Of a DNA stretch of 51,095 nucleotides, positions 41,439-48,705 are shown piece by piece (the first letter of the stretch is position 1; every line of letters begins with the position of its first letter). Both the position numbers and the translations under genes were made by a program. The notes beneath the pieces are model-generated. The model was not told where the DNA came from, did no database searches, and saw nothing but the letters and a program-made list of their open reading frames with translations. Source of the stretch: DAONDQ01 sp035402645. GTDB lineage: Bacteria > Cloacimonadota > Cloacimonadia > Cloacimonadales > DAONDQ01. Where the stretch lies: assembly GCA_035402645.1 (NCBI GenBank), contig DAONDQ010000008.1:1-51095 (forward strand), written 5' to 3'.

Positions 41439-41957
41439 ATGGACGAGTCAACGAAAGGATTTTTCTCAGTAGATGAAAATGCAGTTTCAACTTTGGGACA
41501 GGGATATTGGGATAGCTTCCTTAGAGGTGAGGGATTGACAAAACTGGTGATGGTATTGACAAACAAGAGGCTCTATATCAAGGGGAAAGTCATTATTTTG
41601 GGCAAAAGTAAAGCCACGATCGATGAAGATATCAATGTTGCTGATATCAGCGGAACAGGTTTCTATATTTATAGCCGGGCTTTTTTGAGAACGATTCTGG
41701 CTCTCATCGGTATCATTGGTGAGATCATACTGATACTCGCCATCATCAATGAGCATGAGTCCTCATTAATGCCCCTGGCTGTAGCCGGAGCAGCATTCTT
41801 TATTTTGATCACAATGCTCTGCAAGGATATCCGCCATATCAGCATCTTCGTGAAAGGGAATAAGTTCATTTATCCCATAAAATCATATTCGATCGAGGAT
41901 GTGATGAAATTCAGGCAGAGCCTCAGCAATCTGATTGAAATGCACAGGAATAAGTGA
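41439..41957 (+). CDS. Membrane protein with bacterial PH-like domain
   Basis: Start at 41439 (MDESTKGFFSVDENAVSTLG) with AAGGAGG 5 bases upstream; the frame's earlier ATG at 41379 is unsupported. 172 residues. Residues about 5-75 resemble a bacterial PH/GRAM-like domain (KLVMVLTNKRLYIKGKVIIL). Two membrane helices (about 88-108 and 112-132) follow, and a second beta-rich segment, ISIFVKGNKFIYPIKSY, ends the protein. Probably a small inner-membrane protein; ligand unknown. It ends at a bidirectional terminator. Confidence 0.75.
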   Translation: MDESTKGFFSVDENAVSTLGQGYWDSFLRGEGLTKLVMVLTNKRLYIKGKVIILGKSKATIDEDINVADISGTGFYIYSRAFLRTILALIGIIGEIILILAIINEHESSLMPLAVAGAAFFILITMLCKDIRHISIFVKGNKFIYPIKSYSIEDVMKFRQSLSNLIEMHRNK

Positions 41958-41989
41958 TTAACGATATAAAAAAAGGTCGAAAGATAATG

Positions 41990-42011
41990 AGGGCTTGTTG
42001 TTGCAAGCCCT
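41990..42011. terminator. Bidirectional terminator
   Basis: AGGGCTTG (41990-41997) and CAAGCCCT (42004-42011) flank TTGTTG; A-rich sequence lies on the left. It lies between the PH-like gene (plus) and the MBL gene (minus). Confidence 0.65.
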
Positions 42012-42017
42012 TACACT

Positions 42018-42674
42018 TTAACTCTTCATTTGCGACATGGTCGCAATATTCTCCCTGATCATCAAATCGTATTCAGCCCAGTAATGACCGGCTATCAGGT
42101 ATGAAAAGGGATATTCCAGGTATGTTTTCAAAGTCTTGATGAATACTTCCCGCGGGACGTCTGTTTCATGCGGTGTGGGCTGTTCAACGTTATCTCCGAC
42201 GATGAGGACTTCGTCCTTGGAATCATATACGGAGATGGAATCACCTGTATGTCCGGGTGTATATAAAATTTCCACTCCCTCCCCCATAAAAGTCAGTTTC
42301 TGGGAGAAAGTGATATTCGGGAACGGCATGCGTATCTCATCCCTGATATATTGGCGATTGTTTTCCAGTTGTTCTTCGAAGTGTTGCCGCAATTCCTTGG
42401 TGAAGAATTCATGCGCAATGAACATGGCACCCGGAAAGGCTGAATTTCCCCAGATGTGATCCCAGTCGTAATGTGTATTGATAACAATCAGTTTCCTGCC
42501 ATTCTGGAATTCCTTCAGATAATTCAGCACCGGCTGAATATAGGAAGGTCCAAGGTAGGTATCGACAACAAAAATGTAGTTATTTCCAATCATCGTATAG
42601 ACATGTGTGGGGCAATCACTCAAATCGTGAAATATGAACAGCTGCCCTCTTGACCCTATTTGAATCTGTTCCAT
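42018..42674 (-). CDS. MBL-fold metallo-hydrolase
   Basis: A 218-residue protein. The metal motif is THYDWDHIWGN, an HxDxDH variant in which the second His of HxHxDH is Asp. Other ligands are in FIAHEF, TPGHTGDSISVY (H) and IVGDNVEQPTPH (D), and a late GHYWAEYD. Such variants are common in uncharacterised beta-lactamase-fold hydrolases; the substrate cannot be told from sequence. Its start directly abuts the stop of the upstream gene (42675), so they are co-translated. Confidence 0.85.
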   Translation of the reverse strand: MEQIQIGSRGQLFIFHDLSDCPTHVYTMIGNNYIFVVDTYLGPSYIQPVLNYLKEFQNGRKLIVINTHYDWDHIWGNSAFPGAMFIAHEFFTKELRQHFEEQLENNRQYIRDEIRMPFPNITFSQKLTFMGEGVEILYTPGHTGDSISVYDSKDEVLIVGDNVEQPTPHETDVPREVFIKTLKTYLEYPFSYLIAGHYWAEYDLMIRENIATMSQMKS

Positions 42675-43508
42675 TTACCAAGTCTCCAGTGTTTCTATTC
42701 TGTTCTCCATCATAACGGGTAGAATGAGTTTGTTTCTGTCGGAGTTGTAATAAATATCTGCCGGTCCTTTAAAACCATCCTTCAGAAGTTCCGGTTCAAC
42801 TGAGAAGTCGGGTTTAATCTTGAAGACGCCTTTCTGCGCCCAACTGGTAACGAAATAATTCCCTGAAAGATCCCGTGTAATTCCATCGAGATCGGATAAT
42901 TGGGTATTCATAAGACGATCGAGTCTCTGTTTATCCCAATAGAGTGCCTGTATCGGCGAGTTGCGACGTTGTGAGACGATGACGAGACGCTGGTTTGGAG
43001 CATCATAATAAAGACCATTCGGACTCATGAGTTGTCCATCCCGGAAAATATCATATTTCTGGTTGGTGACATCAACTCTGTAAATGCAATTGTCATGAGT
43101 ATCGGAACAGTATAGATGATTGGTATCATCCATGGCGGTATCATTGAGAAATTTTGAATCAGGAAGGGCAAGGAACCAGGTTTGGGCAGCAGTCATCAGA
43201 TTAAAGCAGCGAATGGAATTCACATCTGCCACATACAGATTATCGCCATTGATCGTGAGCCCCTTTGGTCCTGCCAGATCACCGGCAAATAGGGTCAGGT
43301 TTCCATTCTTATCCATGGCAATGATGTTCTTGCCCGCAACATTGGATATGAGGTACCTGTCATGTGACCTGTCATATACGACGCTTTCCGGTCTGTTCAA
43401 AGCGTTCTTTCCGGCGGGTGTTTTTGAGCAGGATAGATTGGTGGCAATGATGAGTCCGAAAAGCACTAAGATCAGCACTAACACAGAGATATGTATGATA
43501 TGTTTCAT
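42675..43508 (-). CDS. Exported six-bladed beta-propeller (SMP-30/NHL-like)
   Basis: A 277-residue protein with an N-terminal membrane segment (residues 6-26) followed by ATNLSCSK, a poor lipobox (N at -3), so it is either a lipoprotein or a signal-anchored protein. Repeats such as RPESVVYDRSHDRYLISNVA, GPKGLTINGDNLYVADV and LNDTAMDDTNHLYCSDTHDN form the blades of an SMP-30/gluconolactonase or NHL propeller. No full catalytic metal set is obvious. First gene of a two-gene operon with the MBL hydrolase. AGGCGG precedes the ATG. Confidence 0.8.
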   Translation of the reverse strand: MKHIIHISVLVLILVLFGLIIATNLSCSKTPAGKNALNRPESVVYDRSHDRYLISNVAGKNIIAMDKNGNLTLFAGDLAGPKGLTINGDNLYVADVNSIRCFNLMTAAQTWFLALPDSKFLNDTAMDDTNHLYCSDTHDNCIYRVDVTNQKYDIFRDGQLMSPNGLYYDAPNQRLVIVSQRRNSPIQALYWDKQRLDRLMNTQLSDLDGITRDLSGNYFVTSWAQKGVFKIKPDFSVEPELLKDGFKGPADIYYNSDRNKLILPVMMENRIETLETW

Positions 43509-43828
43509 TTCCGCCTCCGTATATGGAGTTAATCTTGATTATTTTCATCCCAATATTAACCGGGCATCAAATAAGAAGTTAGGTTATTAATAAAAAAGTA
43601 ATGATTTTTTGGCAAGGAATTTGTAAACTACTGTGTAGGGGAAAGATATTGTCGAAGATTTGGAATCCAGAAATTCAGGTGGAATAAGAAAAACGGAATT
43701 AAATGTTTGACATCAGATGCGGAGGTTCTTTTTTTTGCGCACAGGTATTTTGTTCTTTGATATTCACAGAAAGTGCTAAAATATTGGTTGACATAAAAGA
43801 AGCTGTGAAATTTAGGTGAAAACCACTT
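43509..43828. other. Intergenic region upstream of the tRNA-tuf block
   Basis: 320 bases, A/T-rich, divergent. Several TTGACA boxes (43707-43712 and 43788-43793) suggest strong promoters for the tRNA-tuf transcript. No reading frame is supported. Confidence 0.5.
43788..43816 (+). promoter_or_regulatory. Candidate promoter of the tRNA-tuf operon
   Basis: TTGACA at 43788-43793, with the -10 region 17 bases on at 43811-43816 (TTTAGG, poor). The first tRNA base is 43829, so initiation would be only a few bases upstream. The weak -10 keeps confidence low. Confidence 0.3.
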
Positions 43829-43903
43829 GCCGATGTAGCTCAAAGGTAGAGCAATTGATTTGTAATCAATCGGTTGGGGGTTCGATTCCCTTCATCGGCT
43901 CCA
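43829..43903 (+). tRNA. tRNA-Thr (anticodon TGT)
   Basis: Acceptor GCCGATG pairs with CATCGGC; the anticodon stem ATTGA/TCAAT encloses TTTGTAA, anticodon TGT; the T-loop is TTCGATT. The CCA end is encoded. Confidence 0.95.
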
Positions 43904-43907
43904 TTGT

Positions 43908-43993
43908 GGTGAGGTTCCCGAGTGGTCAAAGGGAACAGACTGTAAATCTGTCGGCGGACGCCTTCGGAGGTTCAAATCCTCCCCTCTCCACCA
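43908..43993 (+). tRNA. tRNA-Tyr (anticodon GTA)
   Basis: The anticodon loop CTGTAAA gives GTA; a long variable arm (CGGCGGACGCCTTCG) marks a type II tRNA; the T-arm is GGAGG-TTCAAAT-CCTCC. Acceptor GGTGAGG against CCTCTCC has one mismatch, T3-T70; the usual base at 3 would be A. The CCA end is encoded. Confidence 0.93.
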
Positions 43994-44011
43994 TAAATTA
44001 TACTTACGCCA

Positions 44012-44088
44012 GCGGGAGTAGCTCAGTTGGCTAGAGCATCAGCCTTCCAAGCTGAGGGTCGCGGGTTCGAACCCCGTTTCCCGCTCCA
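44012..44088 (+). tRNA. tRNA-Gly (anticodon TCC)
   Basis: Acceptor GCGGGAG pairs with TTCCCGC (G-T at 7-66); anticodon loop CTTCCAA gives TCC; T-loop TTCGAAC. The CCA end is encoded. Confidence 0.95.
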
Positions 44089-44100
44089 ATTTCTTTAACC

Positions 44101-44176
44101 GCTCATGTAGCTCAGTCGGTAGAGCACCTCCTTGGTAAGGAGGAGGTCACCGGTTCAAATCCGGTCATGAGCTCCA
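44101..44176 (+). tRNA. tRNA-Thr (anticodon GGT)
   Basis: Acceptor GCTCATG pairs with CATGAGC; the anticodon stem CCTCC/GGAGG encloses TTGGTAA, anticodon GGT. The CCA end is encoded. Followed by tuf after 66 bases. Confidence 0.95.
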
Positions 44177-44242
44177 TATTTCTTTTTCTACAGAAAAGAA
44201 ACAAAAACACTAAACGATAATTACTTAAGTCCGGGAGGAGAG

Positions 44243-45427
<1,185 letters not shown>

Positions 45428-45436
45428 GATGACATC

Positions 45437-45586
45437 ATGAGAGATATCATCACATTGGCTTGCGAAGACTGTAAGAACAGAAACTATACGACAACGAAGA
45501 ATAAGCGTAAGAATCCGAACAGGATGGAACTCAAGAAGTACTGTCCTTTCTGTCGTAAGCATACTCTTCACAAGCAGACACGCTAG
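45437..45586 (+). CDS. rpmG: Ribosomal protein L33
   Basis: 49 residues from ATG 45437 to TAG. Zinc-type L33 with C9, C12, C36 and C39 (LACEDCKNRNY and KYCPFCRKHT). The gene starts 9 bases after tuf and is followed by tRNA-Trp. Its place between tuf and secE is the usual one in many phyla. Confidence 0.95.
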   Translation: MRDIITLACEDCKNRNYTTTKNKRKNPNRMELKKYCPFCRKHTLHKQTR

Positions 45587-45594
45587 TAAGCTGT

Positions 45595-45670
45595 AGGATA
45601 GTAGCTCAATTGGTAGAGCATCGGTCTCCAAAACCGAGGGTTGCGGGTTCAAGTCCTGCCTGTCCTGCCA
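45595..45670 (+). tRNA. tRNA-Trp (anticodon CCA)
   Basis: Acceptor AGGATAG pairs with CTGTCCT; anticodon loop CTCCAAA gives CCA; T-loop TTCAAGT. The CCA end is encoded. It sits between rpmG and secE, as in many bacteria. Confidence 0.95.
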
Positions 45671-45682
45671 GTCAATACATAC

Positions 45683-45719
45683 ATGGAAAGTCAGCGACCA
45701 GACGGTTGCTGGCTTTCCT
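45683..45719 (+). other. Hairpin between tRNA-Trp and secE
   Basis: GGAAAGTCAGCGAC pairs, with G-U steps, with GTTGCTGGCTTTCC around a short loop. No T-run follows, so it may protect or process the transcript rather than terminate it. Confidence 0.45.
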
Positions 45720-45745
45720 AATCTTAAAATAAAGGGACGGTTATC

Positions 45746-45931
45746 ATGTTCCATAAGTTTGCAAAATTTCTGAAAGATGTTCGTGCAGAAATGAACTCCG
45801 TGAGTTGGCCCACCAAGGCTGATTTGACGGAAGGGACCACGGTAGTGATCGTTATGTCGGCAATTGTGTCAATATTTCTATCCATAGTCGACCTGACCTT
45901 CCAGTTTGTCGTCGGCAAAGTTTTTTATTAG
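45746..45931 (+). CDS. secE: Preprotein translocase subunit SecE
   Basis: 61 residues with one C-terminal membrane helix (about 30-52) and the conserved amphipathic MNSVSWPTKADL stretch. Short single-helix form, as in most non-gamma-proteobacteria. It stabilises the SecY pore. Confidence 0.93.
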   Translation: MFHKFAKFLKDVRAEMNSVSWPTKADLTEGTTVVIVMSAIVSIFLSIVDLTFQFVVGKVFY

Positions 45932-45939
45932 GTTTCAAG

Positions 45940-46461
45940 ATGAAATGGTATGTAGTCCATACGTACGCTTCCCATGAGAACAGGGTGAAGGAAACGATCG
46001 ATAAGGGTAAATTGGGTACAGCACTCGAGAGTAGAATCGGTCAGATCCTGATACCCACGCAGAAGACGTTTCATATTCGTGACGGCAAGAAAATCGAACG
46101 CGAGAAGAAACTCTTCAACAGTTACATCATCATGGAAGCGGAGTTAGATCCTGAGGTGATTGGATTCGTGACCAACATTGCCGGTGTCACGAATTTTCTA
46201 GGGGACGGAAAACGTCCCGTACCACTCACGGATTCAGAGGTGAATCGTTTACTGGGAATCGCCGATAGGGATAAGGAAGATGTCCATAATTATGAATATC
46301 TACCGGGTGACATGGTCAAGATCATAGCAGGACCATTCACTGATTTTGATGGAGTTATTGAGAAAGTAAGTGATGGCGGTGTGAAACTGGTCATCAATGT
46401 ATCTGTTTTTGGTCGCAGTACACCTGTAGAAGTGAATTACGACCAGGTTGAAAAGAAATAA
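45940..46461 (+). CDS. nusG: Transcription termination/antitermination factor NusG
   Basis: 173 residues: NGN domain (about 1-110, KWYVVHTYASHENRVKETID) and KOW domain (about 120-173, GDMVKIIAGPFTDFDGVIEK). It couples RNA polymerase with Rho or the ribosome. Spacing after secE is 8 bases. Confidence 0.96.
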   Translation: MKWYVVHTYASHENRVKETIDKGKLGTALESRIGQILIPTQKTFHIRDGKKIEREKKLFNSYIIMEAELDPEVIGFVTNIAGVTNFLGDGKRPVPLTDSEVNRLLGIADRDKEDVHNYEYLPGDMVKIIAGPFTDFDGVIEKVSDGGVKLVINVSVFGRSTPVEVNYDQVEKK

Positions 46462-46481
46462 CTGAGAAATAGAGGTATAAA

Positions 46482-46913
46482 ATGGCATTACCGAAAGATG
46501 TAGCAGCAGTAATCAAATTACAGTTACCTGCTGGCAAAGCTACTCCGGCTCCTCCGGTTGGGCCTGCATTAGGTCAGGCTGGAGTCAATATTCCGGATTT
46601 CTGCAGACAGTTTAATGAAAAGACCCAGGATCAACCAGGCATGGTATTTCCGGTTGTGATCTATGTGACCAAGAAAAAGACATTCACATTTGAGATCAAG
46701 ACCCCACCAGTTGCCATCCTTATCAAGAAGGAAGCAAACCTTGCCAAGGGTTCCGGTGTTCCGAACAAGAACAAAGTTGGTAAGATCAACAAAGCACAAG
46801 TCAAGAAAATCGCAGAATTAAAAATTCAAGATATGAATTGTTTTTCCCTAGAGTCTGCCATGAGTATGGTCGCTGGCACTGCAAGTAGCATGGGAGTGGT
46901 TGTAGAAGACTAA
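46482..46913 (+). CDS. rplK: Ribosomal protein L11
   Basis: 143 residues, with AVIKLQLPAGKATPAPPVGP and the C-terminal rRNA-binding half (GTASSMGVVVED). It forms the GTPase-associated centre with 23S rRNA. Standard order and length. Confidence 0.97.
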   Translation: MALPKDVAAVIKLQLPAGKATPAPPVGPALGQAGVNIPDFCRQFNEKTQDQPGMVFPVVIYVTKKKTFTFEIKTPPVAILIKKEANLAKGSGVPNKNKVGKINKAQVKKIAELKIQDMNCFSLESAMSMVAGTASSMGVVVED

Positions 46914-46946
46914 CTCCGCGCAGGAGACAATATTCAAGGAGATTAG

Positions 46947-47651
46947 ATGAAACGTAGTAAAAGGTACGAGCAAGCCAGCGGATTGGTGAATCGTCAAACT
47001 CGTTATGATCTCGATGCCGCCATTGAATTATTGAAGAATTTTCCAGCTTCAAAATTTGATGAAACGATCGAACTTCATATGAATTTAGGCGTGGATCCCC
47101 GTAAGGCTGAGCAGCAGATACGTAACTCCATCGTTTTGCCGAAAGGAACCGGCAAAAATGTGAGAGTTCTTGTATTTGCAGAAGGCGAAAAAGCCGAAGA
47201 AGCTAAAGCTGCCGGTGCCGATTATGTTGGAGTGGATGACCTGATGGAGAAGATCAGCGGTGGCTGGTTTGATTTCGATATGGTGATCTCGACTCCCAAC
47301 CTAATGGGTAAAATCGGTAAGCTTGGACGTGTTCTCGGTCCACGCGGCCTGATGCCGAATCCAAAAGTCGGAACTGTGACGATGGATGTGACCAAGGCTG
47401 TTGAGGAATCAAAGTCGGGTAAAGTGACTTATCGTGTGGATAAGTTTTCCAACCTGCATATTCCGACCGGTAAAATGAGTTTTACCAAAGAGGACCTGAA
47501 AGAGAACATGAAATCGTTAATCGCTGCAATTTTGCGCGATAGACCGTCCTCATTGAAGGGTGTATTCATTAAGAGTATCACGATTACTTCAACGATGGGA
47601 CCAGGCATCAAAATCAATGTCGCAAGCGCATCAGCCGAAGCGAAGAGTTAG
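46947..47651 (+). CDS. rplA: Ribosomal protein L1
   Basis: 234 residues. Motifs include FDETIELHMNLGVDPRKAEQ, LGRVLGPRGLMPNPKVGTVT and GKVTYRVDKFSNLH. L1 stalk protein and, in known systems, translational repressor of rplK-rplA. Confidence 0.97.
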   Translation: MKRSKRYEQASGLVNRQTRYDLDAAIELLKNFPASKFDETIELHMNLGVDPRKAEQQIRNSIVLPKGTGKNVRVLVFAEGEKAEEAKAAGADYVGVDDLMEKISGGWFDFDMVISTPNLMGKIGKLGRVLGPRGLMPNPKVGTVTMDVTKAVEESKSGKVTYRVDKFSNLHIPTGKMSFTKEDLKENMKSLIAAILRDRPSSLKGVFIKSITITSTMGPGIKINVASASAEAKS

Positions 47652-47659
47652 GAGGCAAA

Positions 47660-48190
47660 ATGGTGCAAGCTTACAAACAAGATCTGGTATATGAATTAAA
47701 AACGCGACTTAAAGATGCCAAAGCGATTATTCTGGTAGATTACAAGGGAATTAACATCGAAGAAGTCAATGCCTTGCGCAACCGGTTGAGAAATGCCGGC
47801 GTGGACTATTTTGTCCAGAAGAACACCCTGATCAAGATCGCATTGAACGATCTTGGCATTACGGATCTCGACCCATACTTGGTTGGTCCTACAGCGGTGG
47901 CAGTGTGCAAGAATGATGAAGTGGCTCCAGCCCGTGAAATTGCAAAATTCGTAAAGGAAGTGATGGAGGAAAAAGGTTTCCCATCCTTTAAGATTGGGCT
48001 GGTTAACGGTGGTATCATGACAGCGGCACAAGTTTCCGCACTTGCCAAGATGCCATCAAGAGAAGAACTGCTGTCAAGATTGATCGGCAGTATGAACTCA
48101 CCGCTATCCGGATTTGTCGGAGTGCTCCAGGGCATCGTTCGGCAATTTGTTTATACCGTTGATGCGGTCGCCAAACAGAAGGCAAACTAA
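47660..48190 (+). CDS. rplJ: Ribosomal protein L10
   Basis: 176 residues; AIILVDYKGINIEEVNALRN near the N-terminus and a C-terminal helix that binds L7/L12 dimers. The gap after rplA is only 8 bases, so the long L10 leader known in E. coli is missing; autoregulation, if present, must use other sequence. Confidence 0.96.
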   Translation: MVQAYKQDLVYELKTRLKDAKAIILVDYKGINIEEVNALRNRLRNAGVDYFVQKNTLIKIALNDLGITDLDPYLVGPTAVAVCKNDEVAPAREIAKFVKEVMEEKGFPSFKIGLVNGGIMTAAQVSALAKMPSREELLSRLIGSMNSPLSGFVGVLQGIVRQFVYTVDAVAKQKAN

Positions 48191-48216
48191 ATAAATATAT
48201 AACCAATGGAGGAACA

Positions 48217-48594
48217 ATGTCCGATAAAAAGCAACAAGTTATTGATATGATTAAGGAAATGACAGTTCTCGAGCTGTCCGAATTAGTCAAAGAAATGGAA
48301 ACAATATTTGGTGTTACAGCTGCTGCTCCAGTTGCTGCTGTTGCTGCTGTTTCCGCTGCACCAGCTGCAGCCGAAGAAGAAAAGTCTGAATTCGACGTTA
48401 TTTTGGCAGATGCCGGTGACAAGAAAATCAATGTCATCAAAGTTGTCAGAGAGATCACCAAGCTTGGGCTGAAGGAAGCCAAGGATCTTGTCGATACAGC
48501 ACCAAAACCAGTTGTTGAAAAAGTATCAAAAGAAGAAGCCGAAAGTATTAAGAAGAAGCTTGAAGAAGCCGGCGCACGCGTTGAAGTTAAATAA
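48217..48594 (+). CDS. rplL: Ribosomal protein L7/L12
   Basis: 125 residues: N-terminal dimerisation helices, an Ala-rich hinge (about 40-55), and the C-terminal domain FDVILADAGDKKINVIKVVR...GLKEAKDLVDTAPK. It recruits translation GTPases. GGAGG ribosome site. Confidence 0.97.
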   Translation: MSDKKQQVIDMIKEMTVLELSELVKEMETIFGVTAAAPVAAVAAVSAAPAAAEEEKSEFDVILADAGDKKINVIKVVREITKLGLKEAKDLVDTAPKPVVEKVSKEEAESIKKKLEEAGARVEVK

Positions 48595-48609
48595 TCAATA
48601 TAGCAATTC

Positions 48610-48648
48610 GGAAGTGGGTATTTATATGCCCACTTCCATTGTGTTTTT
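48610..48648 (+). terminator. Hairpin/attenuator between rplL and rpoB
   Basis: GGAAGTGGG (48610-48618) pairs with CCCACTTCC (48629-48637); TTTTT is at 48644-48648 after ATTGTG. Position matches the rplL-rpoB attenuator known in other bacteria, lowering rpoB relative to the ribosomal genes. Confidence 0.7.
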
Positions 48649-48705
48649 AAGAAAGATGTTCATAAAGCGATTATACTCGCTGGATTTAATACAAGGAGAG
48701 TGCTT

